This document shows, in pieces, positions 8,086-16,599 of a DNA stretch of 34,327 nucleotides. Numbering within the stretch: the stretch's first letter is position 1; the number at the start of each line of letters is the position of its first letter. The DNA is from Shewanella sp. CG12_big_fil_rev_8_21_14_0_65_47_15 (GTDB lineage: Bacteria > Pseudomonadota > Gammaproteobacteria > Enterobacterales > Shewanellaceae), in NCBI RefSeq assembly GCF_002783505.1, contig NZ_PFGL01000055.1, positions 1 to 34,327 on the forward strand, given 5' to 3'. Below the pieces are notes generated by a model. That model made no database searches. It saw only the letters and a program-made list of their open reading frames with translations, and had not been told where the DNA came from. The translations under genes were made by a program, and so were the position numbers.

Positions 8086-8134
8086 TGTGAATTGTCACAC
8101 TGTTCTATGTGATACTGATAGCAAGAGTATCACA
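8086..8134 (+). promoter_or_regulatory. Two dyads in the nagZ-sdaA divergent region
   Basis: The 387-base gap 7885-8271 has no gene. It contains TGTGA-ATTG-TCACA (8086-8099), and TGTGATACT (8108-8116) facing AGTATCACA (8126-8134) across 9 bases. The left arm TGTGATACT also looks like an extended -10 element (TGn then GATACT), which would place sdaA transcription start inside the second dyad. These are likely operator or promoter elements for sdaA; the binding protein is unknown. The first dyad has a 4-base centre, too short for a classical CRP site. Confidence 0.45.
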
Positions 8135-8271
8135 CTAGCAGATCCCGCCGGAATGCTGCCTGCAGTTTGCCAGAGTTTGCGTCAACAAGGCTAGCCTGCT
8201 TTATACCGAACTGCGAGCAATCCCGTGGGCTCAGACTAGAATAAAAAGTAAGACACAACAGGACTTCAACC

Positions 8272-9648
8272 ATGATTAGCGTATTTGATATGTTCAAGAT
8301 CGGCATAGGCCCTTCGAGTTCACATACCGTCGGCCCGATGAAAGCGGGCAAAATTTTTATGCAACACCTCTCCGATGCCGATCTTCTTTCCCAAGTGGAT
8401 GAACTAAGAGCCGAACTCTTTGGCTCCCTCGGACAAACGGGTAAAGGCCACGGCACGGGTAAAGCAGTGATTTTAGGCTTAATGGGTGAAGATCCTGAAA
8501 CCGTAGAGACCGACAGCATAGATGGCATCCTTGAGCATGTCTCTAAGAGTGAAACCCTGACACTGAGCACAGGGAAAATCGTCAAGTTTACCCGTGAAGA
8601 CGGCATCACCTACCACAGACGTAAGACCCTGCCAGCCCACGCCAATGCGATGACCTTATATGCCTATTGCAAGGATAAATGCATTTTTGAGCGCACTTAC
8701 TATTCTGTCGGCGGCGGCTTTATCTTAGATGAAGATGAAATTAGCCAGCGTAATGCTTCACCAGCGTCACAGATTGAAGCCGCACCCTTTGATTTTGTGA
8801 GTGCCGCTCACTTACTCGAATTATGTAGCGAACAGGGTCTGAGCATTTCTTCTTTGATGATGGCGAACGAATTGAGTTTAGCCACTGAAGAGGAAGTCAA
8901 AGCCAAGCTGTGGAATATTTGGCAGACGATGAAAACCTGTATCGAGCGCGGTTATCAAAAAGAAGGCATTTTACCCGGCGGCTTAAAACTGCGTCGCCGC
9001 GCCCCAGCACTGTACCGCCGCCTGAAAGCCGAAGGCCGTAACAACGTCGACCCATTAACGGCAATGGATTGGGTCGATTTATTCGCCCTGTCGGTCAACG
9101 AGCAAAATGCCGCCGGCGATCGCGTCGTCACGGCGCCAACTAACGGTGCAGCCGGGATTATTCCTGCGGTTTTATGCTATTACGATACCTTCGTACAAGA
9201 AGTGGATATCGATGTCTGCGCCCGTTATCTATTAACTGCCGCCGCGATTGGTATTTTGTACAAGAAAAATGCCTCGATTTCTGGCGCCGAAGTGGGCTGC
9301 CAGGGTGAAGTCGGCGTGGCCTGTTCTATGGCCGCTGGCGCACTGACTGAAATCATGGGCGGTACGGTTGAGCACGTTGAAAACGCAGCCGAAATCGGTA
9401 TGGAGCATAACTTAGGCTTAACCTGCGATCCTGTCGGCGGCCTAGTGCAAGTGCCTTGTATCGAACGTAATGCCATGGGCGCGATCAAGGCGATCAACGC
9501 CTCGCGTATGGCCCTACGTGGTGATGGTAACCATAAGGTTTCACTGGATAAAGTGATCAAAACCATGATGGATACCGGCAAAGATATGCGCAGCAAATAC
9601 AAAGAAACCGCCAAAGGCGGTCTAGCGGTCAATATTGTTGAGTGCTGA
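8272..9648 (+). CDS. sdaA: L-serine ammonia-lyase, iron-sulfur type
   Basis: L-serine deaminase of 458 residues converting L-serine to pyruvate and ammonia in the cytoplasm. It is a single-chain enzyme with fused beta and alpha domains. The start MISVFDMFKIGIGPSSSHTVGPM is typical of the type 2 bacterial enzyme. Three cysteines that bind the 4Fe-4S cluster are present at C343 (EVGCQGEVG), C385 (TCDPVGG) and C396 (PCIERNA), the same numbers as in the characterised Legionella enzyme. The Ser-rich SSSHT loop near residue 15 and the GAAGIIPAV loop are also intact. The ATG at 8272 follows an AGGA. It stands alone between the nagZ divergent region and a strong terminator, so it is probably monocistronic. 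Confidence 0.97.
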   Translation: MISVFDMFKIGIGPSSSHTVGPMKAGKIFMQHLSDADLLSQVDELRAELFGSLGQTGKGHGTGKAVILGLMGEDPETVETDSIDGILEHVSKSETLTLSTGKIVKFTREDGITYHRRKTLPAHANAMTLYAYCKDKCIFERTYYSVGGGFILDEDEISQRNASPASQIEAAPFDFVSAAHLLELCSEQGLSISSLMMANELSLATEEEVKAKLWNIWQTMKTCIERGYQKEGILPGGLKLRRRAPALYRRLKAEGRNNVDPLTAMDWVDLFALSVNEQNAAGDRVVTAPTNGAAGIIPAVLCYYDTFVQEVDIDVCARYLLTAAAIGILYKKNASISGAEVGCQGEVGVACSMAAGALTEIMGGTVEHVENAAEIGMEHNLGLTCDPVGGLVQVPCIERNAMGAIKAINASRMALRGDGNHKVSLDKVIKTMMDTGKDMRSKYKETAKGGLAVNIVEC

Positions 9649-9687
9649 GTGTTAGTTCACTCTCGTTAACCGCTTAAGCTGCACCAT

Positions 9688-9724
9688 AAAAAATGCCGCA
9701 ACTCAGTGAGTTGCGGCATTTTTA
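9688..9724. terminator. Bidirectional intrinsic terminator between sdaA and frmB
   Basis: A long, nearly perfect stem is centred on AGT (9705-9707): ATGCCGCAACTC pairs with GAGTTGCGGCAT, flanked by A-runs on the left and T-runs on the right. It lies between convergent genes and can end both transcripts. Confidence 0.92.
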
Positions 9725-9753
9725 TTTAGCTATTTTACGGCTAAATCAACGAT

Positions 9754-10596
9754 TCAGGGCTTAAAATACAAGCTATGGAACTTAAGGTGCTCTTCAATAA
9801 AGCTCGCGATAAAGTAGTAGCTGTGATCATACCCCGGCTGCATACGCACATCTAAGGGATAACCCTTAGCATGGGCAATATCCACCAGGGATTGTGGCAT
9901 CAGTTGGGTGTCTAAAAAGCTGTCGGCTTCACCTTGGTCAATCAGTACTGGTACTTCACTAATCGCAAGCTTAAGCAACTCACAGGCATCGTACTGGCGC
10001 CAATGTTCGCGATTCTCACCTAAATACTCACTAAAGGCTTTAATACCCCAAGGCGCATTACTCGGATTCGAAATCGGACTAAAGGCCGAAATTGAGCTGT
10101 ATCTGTGCGGATTACTAAGGCCAATCACCAAAGCACCATGGCCGCCCATCGAATGGCCGGAGATGGCGCGCTGGGTGGTAACCGGAAAATGCGCTTCAAT
10201 CAAGGCCGGCAGCTCGTGGACGATGTAATCGTACATTTTGTAATGGCGATTCCACGGGGCTTTGGTCGCATTGAGGTAAAACCCCGCGCCTAGGCCCAAA
10301 TCGTAGGCTTTGTCCGCCGCATCGGGCACATCGTCACCGCGAGGGCTGGTATCGGGGGCAACAATCGCCATCCCAAGTTCAGCCGCCATGCGCTGGGCGC
10401 CCGCCTTCTGCATAAAGTTTTCATCGGTGCAGGTTAGGCCTGAGAGCCAATACAGCACAGGCACAGGTTTATTTACCGCTTCTGGCGGTAGATAAATGGC
10501 AAAGCGCATCTCGCAGTTTAACGACTGAGATTGATGGCGATACTGCTTATGCCAACCGCCGACACTCTTGTTACAACTGATATTTTCTATGGTCAT
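9754..10596 (-). CDS. frmB: S-formylglutathione hydrolase
   Basis: Esterase of 280 residues that splits S-formylglutathione into formate and glutathione, the second step of glutathione-dependent formaldehyde detoxification. The catalytic triad can be read directly: S149 in GHSMGGHGA, D225 in GEADSF and H258 in YDHSYYF, each offset by four from E. coli FrmB (S145, D221, H254). The oxyanion-hole region is YWLSGLTCTDENF. The ATG at 10596 has AAAAGGA upstream at good spacing. It is the downstream gene of frmA-frmB, 159 bases after frmA on the same strand. That gap contains a perfect 10-bp hairpin and short repeats. The name fghA is also in use. Confidence 0.96.
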   Translation of the reverse strand: MTIENISCNKSVGGWHKQYRHQSQSLNCEMRFAIYLPPEAVNKPVPVLYWLSGLTCTDENFMQKAGAQRMAAELGMAIVAPDTSPRGDDVPDAADKAYDLGLGAGFYLNATKAPWNRHYKMYDYIVHELPALIEAHFPVTTQRAISGHSMGGHGALVIGLSNPHRYSSISAFSPISNPSNAPWGIKAFSEYLGENREHWRQYDACELLKLAISEVPVLIDQGEADSFLDTQLMPQSLVDIAHAKGYPLDVRMQPGYDHSYYFIASFIEEHLKFHSLYFKP

Positions 10597-10630
10597 ACAA
10601 GTCCTTTTAAGCTCAATCTGTTAGCGCTTG

Positions 10631-10654
10631 GTCTTAGCGTTTGTCTTAGCGTTA
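10631..10654. repeat. Two tandem 12-mers in the frmA-frmB gap
   Basis: GTCTTAGCGTTT is followed directly by GTCTTAGCGTTA, then GTC. Related TTAGCG words also occur at 10621 and near 10733. They lie in the transcribed spacer between frmA and frmB. Function unknown; possibly slipped duplications. Confidence 0.6.
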
Positions 10655-10676
10655 GTCAGCTACTCAGTTGGCAACA

Positions 10677-10704
10677 CGGCAGACAGATTTGCACCTGTCT
10701 GCCG
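10677..10704 (-). other. Intercistronic hairpin in frmA-frmB
   Basis: CGGCAGACAG (10677-10686) and CTGTCTGCCG (10695-10704) form a perfect 10-bp GC-rich stem with an 8-base loop. On the minus strand it lies in the 159-base spacer between frmA and frmB, and no T-run follows. It more probably stabilises or processes the mRNA than ends transcription. Confidence 0.6.
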
Positions 10705-10755
10705 GTTTGTCACATCAAGCTTAAGCATCTGCTTAGCGTTAGTGTGCGAAATCGC

Positions 10756-11970
<1,215 letters not shown>

Positions 11971-12069
11971 TCAAGCATACGGACTCAACATAAGAGCCTA
12001 CGCATACGCAGATGCCATTGCACTTATGCTGCTGCACTGATGCTAATGAACTGATGTTACTGGATAGTG

Positions 12070-12102
12070 AGATTGTATTTGTTTCTCAACGAGAGACAAT
12101 CT
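12070..12102. promoter_or_regulatory. Dyad in the frmA-LysR divergent region
   Basis: AGATTGT (12070-12076) faces ACAATCT (12096-12102), with TCTC-AAC-GAGA (12084-12094) nested inside. It lies 37 bases before the LysR start codon. LysR-type regulators usually bind dyads of this general kind next to their own promoter, so it is a candidate operator, or a leader hairpin. The rest of 11896-12138 shows only short direct repeats of GACTCAA-type words near 11965-11990. Confidence 0.4.
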
Positions 12103-12138
12103 AGTATTCAGGCAATTCATTTTTACTGAGCAACAACA

Positions 12139-13011
12139 ATGTACCTCTGGGATGGCATTTCTGAGTTTATCGCAGTGGCCGAGACGGAAAGCTTTACCTT
12201 GGCCTCGCAGCGTCTCAATATTTCTATCGCCCACGTGAGTCGCCAAATCACGGCATTGGAAAATCGCCTCGGCACAAAACTCTTTTACCGCACCACCCGC
12301 AAAGTATCGCTCACCGAAGAAGGTACGATTTATTATCGCCATTGCCGCCAATTACAAACGGGGTTAGAAGAAGCCGAGCGCGCCATCTCAAACCTAAAGG
12401 ACTCACCCCAAGGCTTAGTCAAACTCACGGCACCCGTCGCCTATGGCGAGAAGTTTATCATGCCGTTACTCAATGATTTTATGGTGCAATATCCCAGTGT
12501 TGAATTTAGCGTTGACCTCACTAATCGCACCTTGGACTTGATTGAAGGCGGTTACGATCTCGCCATTCGCCTCGGCAAACTCGCCGACTCGAGCCTGATG
12601 GCCAAACCGCTCAGCAGTCGCACTCACTATGTCGCCGCCTCACCCAGTTATGTGGAAAAGTACGGTCAGCCCCATACCTTATCCGAACTCAATCAACATA
12701 ATTGCCTAATCGGTAATCATAATTACTGGCGCTTTGTGGAGAATGGCCGCGAGCGCAATATCAAAGTGCGCGGCAATCTCAACTGTAACAGCGGCTACGC
12801 ACTCAGGGATGCGGCGCTAAAGGGAATTGGTATAGTACAACTACCTGATTATTATATTGAAGAAGACATTCGAGCCGGAGATTTACTCTCCTTACTCGAC
12901 AGTCACCGCGAAGCCAAAGAAGGCATTTGGGCACTCTATCCACAAAACCGCCATTTATCGGCCAAGGTCCGCGTATTAGTCGATTATCTTGCCGAAAAAC
13001 TCATCGAATAA
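12139..13011 (+). CDS. LysR-family transcriptional regulator
   Basis: DNA-binding regulator of 290 residues. The N-terminal winged helix-turn-helix spans about residues 1-60 (FIAVAETESFTLASQRL, HVSRQITALENRLGTKLFYRTTRKVSLTEEG), the most conserved part of the family. The effector-binding domain follows (AYGEKFIMPLLNDFM, DLAIRLGKLADSSL, VRVLVDYLAEKL), resembling the AaeR/DsdC-like subgroup with a short effector domain. The ATG at 12139 has only a weak ribosome-binding site, common for autoregulated LysR genes. It is divergent from frmA with 243 bases between the starts, so it probably controls frmA-frmB, perhaps in response to formaldehyde or a thiol adduct. That assignment rests on gene arrangement only. 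Confidence 0.92.
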   Translation: MYLWDGISEFIAVAETESFTLASQRLNISIAHVSRQITALENRLGTKLFYRTTRKVSLTEEGTIYYRHCRQLQTGLEEAERAISNLKDSPQGLVKLTAPVAYGEKFIMPLLNDFMVQYPSVEFSVDLTNRTLDLIEGGYDLAIRLGKLADSSLMAKPLSSRTHYVAASPSYVEKYGQPHTLSELNQHNCLIGNHNYWRFVENGRERNIKVRGNLNCNSGYALRDAALKGIGIVQLPDYYIEEDIRAGDLLSLLDSHREAKEGIWALYPQNRHLSAKVRVLVDYLAEKLIE

Positions 13012-13054
13012 AATTAAGTGATGTTTAAGCAGATTGATTGGTAGCAGGCAAAAC

Positions 13055-13074
13055 GGCGCAGACTAGCGCCAATT
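13055..13074 (+). terminator. Weak terminator-like hairpin after the LysR gene
   Basis: GGCGC (13055-13059), a 6-base loop, GCGCC (13066-13070), then AATTTT. It is 43 bases after the LysR stop and overlaps the last codons of the convergent oxidase gene. Confidence 0.35.
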
Positions 13075-14352
13075 TTCCCGCAAAGTGTAATACAACATGC
13101 CTAAGGCCAGCGCTTGATTGCCGAACCATTCATTTAACGGAATGCGGATATGGCGCATGGCGGCAAACAGGTCAAACTCACGCAATTGCCCGTCCATCGC
13201 ATTGGCCATGATCTCGGCCATAATGTGCGATGTCGCCACTCCGTGCCCAGAATATCCTTGGCAATAGAACACATTAGGTGACACTTTGCCGAGCTGCGGG
13301 ATACGGTTAATCACAATTCCTGCCATTCCCGCCCAGGCAAATTCGATATCAACGCCCTTTAATTGTGGAAAGGTGCGCTCAATTGCGGGCCGTAATTCCG
13401 CCGCCACATTTTTAGGATCGCGGCCGCTGTAATTAGTGCCGCCGCCGAACATCAGCCGTTTATCCGCGGTCAGGCGATAGTAATCCAGCACAAAGCGGCA
13501 ATCGTACACGGCCAAATCCTGCGGATTGATTTGTAAAGCGATATCATCGGGCAGAATCGCAGTGGCGCAATTACCTAAGGACGCCGGAAATAATATACCG
13601 CGCAGTTTTGGACGGGCGAGTTTATGGTAAGCATTACCGGCGATCAGCACACTATTGGCACGCACTTTTCCCTTAGCAGTGACAACAGTCGCCACATCGC
13701 GTTCTTCAATATCGAGTACGGGTGAGTGTTCAAAGATTAACGCCCCAAGACCTGCTGCAGCGCGGGCTTCACCCAGGCATAAATTAACTGAGTGCAAATG
13801 CATATTGCGCCGATTGACTAAGCCACCGTGATACAAGGGCGAGCCTAGATAGGCGGGCATTTCATCGGCGGATACCAGCGTCATAAATTCATCCATGCCG
13901 CGACGCTGCGCCTCATCATGCATCGCCCTAAGCTCCTGCATATGCTGCATCTGGTAGGCGGTTTGGATATGACCAAACTTTAAATCACAGTCTATGCCGT
14001 ACTTGGCCACCCGATTTTTAATAATATCGTGGCCGCGCCAACGCATATTCCACACATAATCTTCAGCTTCATTGCCAATTTGGCGGCGCAGCTGTTTTGT
14101 CATCGCAACATCGCCGGACAAACTGCCCGTCACCTGCCCACCATTGCGTCCGGTCGCGCCCCACGCAATTTTATTGGCCTCAATAAGCGCCACTTTGTAG
14201 CCCTTCTCGGATAATTCCAACGCCGTTGCCACGCCGGTAAAACCGCCACCGACAATCGCCACATCGACTCGAATGTCGCCTTCAAGCGCAGGATAAACCG
14301 ACTCTTGGTTAATGGTGGCATTGTAGTAGGAGGCACAGTGTTCTGTGGGCAT
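13063..14352 (-). CDS. FAD-dependent amine oxidoreductase, PuuB/OrdL-like
   Basis: DAO-family flavoprotein of 429 residues. The dinucleotide-binding motif VAIVGGGFTG is at 31-40, followed by LIEANKIAWGATGRNGGQ (57-73), a stretch typical of gamma-glutamylputrescine oxidase PuuB and its relatives. The C-terminal FAD-contact region reads YCQGYSGHGVATSH. The length agrees with PuuB (426 in E. coli). The likely reaction is oxidative deamination of a glutamylated or simple amine with hydrogen peroxide release. No puuA, puuC or puuD neighbour is present here, so the exact substrate is open. The ATG at 14352 has AAAGGAA upstream. It converges with the LysR gene and diverges from the DUF938 methyltransferase gene. 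Confidence 0.88.
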   Translation of the reverse strand: MPTEHCASYYNATINQESVYPALEGDIRVDVAIVGGGFTGVATALELSEKGYKVALIEANKIAWGATGRNGGQVTGSLSGDVAMTKQLRRQIGNEAEDYVWNMRWRGHDIIKNRVAKYGIDCDLKFGHIQTAYQMQHMQELRAMHDEAQRRGMDEFMTLVSADEMPAYLGSPLYHGGLVNRRNMHLHSVNLCLGEARAAAGLGALIFEHSPVLDIEERDVATVVTAKGKVRANSVLIAGNAYHKLARPKLRGILFPASLGNCATAILPDDIALQINPQDLAVYDCRFVLDYYRLTADKRLMFGGGTNYSGRDPKNVAAELRPAIERTFPQLKGVDIEFAWAGMAGIVINRIPQLGKVSPNVFYCQGYSGHGVATSHIMAEIMANAMDGQLREFDLFAAMRHIRIPLNEWFGNQALALGMLYYTLRENWR

Positions 14353-14701
14353 AACATTCCTTTGGTAATAGTAGCTTAAGTCTCGATAGTGGCAGTCGGT
14401 CAGTGACCAGTATCCGAAGATGAACCGCTCTAATTTGTTTTATATTTTTTACACTTGTTCAATATTGCGAGTATAACTAAGTTCAAAATGGCGTCAAGGA
14501 GGGATATGGAGGCTTACGCTTTCCCCAAGCTTAGGTTAGGCTATTAGCTTAGGTTATAGGGCGACACTGACCCTTCCAGACTCCCACTCTTAGCCAGACC
14601 AGTTGGAGTCAATAGAGATCGCTAACTTATGCGGCAATACACGCGGCAATACAAGATAGTTAGATTTTAATAAAATAAACCAATAGGTTACAAAGTATAT
14701 T
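14353..14701. other. Divergent intergenic region, oxidase / DUF938 methyltransferase
   Basis: These 349 bases hold no gene. A plausible plus-strand promoter is TTTACA (14448-14453), 18 bases, TATAAC (14472-14477). AGCTTAGGTTA occurs twice in direct orientation (14528-14538 and 14546-14556), an 18-base period, and GCGGCAATACA is repeated near 14630-14655. No clear operator was seen. Confidence 0.4.
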
Positions 14702-15319
14702 ATGTTAGCATTGCCCTTTTCCCAAGCCTGTGAAAACAACAAAGCGCCAATTCTAGCCCTGTTGTCACAGGCCTTTTCCCAAAGCCAACATGTGCTCGAA
14801 ATCGGCAGTGGCACGGCGCAACATGCCGTCTATTTTGCGGCGAATCTGCCCCATCTGATTTGGCAAACCAGCGATCAGCCTGAGTATCTTGCGGCAATCA
14901 AAGCCAGATGCGAGCAAGAAGCCCTGTTACCAAATCCAGCATCGAATATACGCTTACCGCTCTGCCTTGATGTCACCCAGCCATGGCCTACCCATAGTCT
15001 CTCGCCCGATATTGATGCGGTATTTACCGCTAATACCTTGCATATTATGAGTAAAGAGATGGTGGAAGCCTTTTTTAGCGGCCTAGGCGCCAATCTACCG
15101 CAGCTAAACACCCTGTGCATTTATGGCCCCTTTAACTATCAAGGCCAATTTACCAGTGACAGTAATCGCCAATTTGATGCATTTTTGAGGCAGCGTGACC
15201 CCGCAAGTGGGATCCGGGATATTGAATGGATCTGTAAGCTAGCAAATGCACAAGGTTTGTCACTCGAACAGGATTTTGCCATGCCGGCCAATAATCGATT
15301 GTTGCATTTTAGCCGCTAA
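14702..15319 (+). CDS. DUF938 family SAM-dependent methyltransferase-like protein
   Basis: Protein of 205 residues with a class I methyltransferase fold. The SAM-binding motif I is LEIGSGTAQHA (32-42). The acidic residue after strand 2 is in WQTSDQPEYL, and the motif near DAVFTANTLHIMS fits motif IV of the DUF938 family. The C-terminal part SGIRDIEWICKLANAQGL is also typical. The methyl acceptor of this family is not known to me. The ATG at 14702 has only a distant AGG upstream, so translation may be weak. It is not obviously linked in function to ddl, which follows after 171 bases on the same strand. Confidence 0.88.
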   Translation: MLALPFSQACENNKAPILALLSQAFSQSQHVLEIGSGTAQHAVYFAANLPHLIWQTSDQPEYLAAIKARCEQEALLPNPASNIRLPLCLDVTQPWPTHSLSPDIDAVFTANTLHIMSKEMVEAFFSGLGANLPQLNTLCIYGPFNYQGQFTSDSNRQFDAFLRQRDPASGIRDIEWICKLANAQGLSLEQDFAMPANNRLLHFSR

Positions 15320-15490
15320 GCCAAAGCGCCCTAAGAAAATGCTGTGTTAAAATTCACCATTCAATCACTGTCCTATGCCACAGCCCTTGCGCTGATGGGG
15401 ATAAGAAAACTAAGATGGCAACGGCTATGTTATAGGATGCAGGATAAGCGTTCGCTACCCGCTCCGATTTTGCTCACTTGAGGAATCCCA

Positions 15491-16504
15491 ATGTCTAAGA
15501 TCAATCTACTTTTGCTGTGCGGCGGTGGAAGTGCGGAACACGATATTTCCCTAATGTCGGCGAATTATTTTGAAACCTCATTGGCAAAATCCGATCAGTT
15601 TTCCGTCCTACGCGTTGAGCTGGATAAATTTGGCCAGTACCGCACCGCAGCGGGTGATGATTGTGAACTCACGAATAACCGTGAGATCCGCTTTCGAGAT
15701 GAAACCAAGGCCCCATGGCCAGTGGATTATGTTATTCCTTGCATCCACGGTTATCCCGGGGAAACCGGCGATATTCAATCCTATTTTAATTTGATCCAAT
15801 TGCCCTATTTTGGCTGTGAATCCGAAGCCAGCAGCAATTGTTTCAACAAAATTACCGCCAAAATGTGGTTCTCTGCCTTAGGTATTCCTAATACGTCCTA
15901 TATTTTCCTCCATCAATACGATGAAGATGCCATTGCCCAAACCCAAACGGCATTAGCCCAGTGGGGTTCCATCTTCATTAAGGCCGCCTCCCAGGGTTCA
16001 TCCGTTGGTTGTTACAAAGTCGACACTAGCCACAATGTCGCCGCTGTCCTCAAGGATGCCTTTGGTTACGCCCCCTATGTTGTGGTTGAAAAAACCATTA
16101 AGGCGAGGGAGTTAGAAGTCGCGGTATACGAATACAAGGGTGAAATTGTGGCAACGCTACCGGGTGAAATCATCTGCGACAGCAATACGTTTTACACCTT
16201 CGATGAAAAATACGCCAAGAACAGTAAGGCCCGTACCGATGTGGTCGCCCAAAATGTGCCTGTCGAGATCAGCGATCAAATTCGTGCCTATGCCATTAAA
16301 GCCTTTACTGGTATGAAGCTGCGCCACCTGTCGCGTATCGACTTTTTCTTAACCGCTGATAATGAAATTTTACTAAATGAAATCAATACCTTCCCAGGTT
16401 TAACTCCGATTTCAATGTTCCCTAAAATGCTGCAAAATCACGGGCACGATTTCACTGATTATTTAACTGTAGTGATCAACAGCCAGCTTACCGCTAAAGC
16501 CTAA
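15491..16504 (+). CDS. ddl: D-alanine--D-alanine ligase
   Basis: ATP-grasp ligase of 337 residues that joins two D-alanines for peptidoglycan synthesis. The N-terminal motif [15 protein letters not shown], the [12 protein letters not shown] segment, the ATP-lid strand [17 protein letters not shown] and the magnesium-binding end [14 protein letters not shown] are all present. The omega-loop carries Tyr in [10 protein letters not shown], as in enzymes that prefer D-alanine over D-lactate at the second site, so vancomycin-resistance-type depsipeptide activity is not expected. The ATG at 15491 is preceded by GAGGAAT. It is a stand-alone gene away from the mur cluster, like ddlA in enteric bacteria, and ends at a strong terminator. 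Confidence 0.95.
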   Translation: MSKINLLLLCGGGSAEHDISLMSANYFETSLAKSDQFSVLRVELDKFGQYRTAAGDDCELTNNREIRFRDETKAPWPVDYVIPCIHGYPGETGDIQSYFNLIQLPYFGCESEASSNCFNKITAKMWFSALGIPNTSYIFLHQYDEDAIAQTQTALAQWGSIFIKAASQGSSVGCYKVDTSHNVAAVLKDAFGYAPYVVVEKTIKARELEVAVYEYKGEIVATLPGEIICDSNTFYTFDEKYAKNSKARTDVVAQNVPVEISDQIRAYAIKAFTGMKLRHLSRIDFFLTADNEILLNEINTFPGLTPISMFPKMLQNHGHDFTDYLTVVINSQLTAKA

Positions 16505-16534
16505 TGCGCTAAGTTGCTGGTTTTATTTAAAGCA

Positions 16535-16565
16535 TAAAGAGCGCCCTGCGGCGCTCTTTATTATT
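16535..16565. terminator. Intrinsic terminator after ddl
   Basis: TAAAGAGCGCC (16535-16545), CTGC loop, GGCGCTCTTTA (16550-16560), then TTATT. The stem is a perfect 11 bp. It lies between convergent genes, and A/T flanks allow action in both directions. Confidence 0.88.
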
Positions 16566-16599
16566 GGTGCGACAAACTTAGGGGAAGGAATCACACTTT

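Noticed and set aside
8086..8099. CRP site TGTGA-N4-TCACA upstream of sdaA
   Set aside because: The half-sites fit but the centre is 4 bases instead of the usual 6, so it is listed only as an unassigned dyad.
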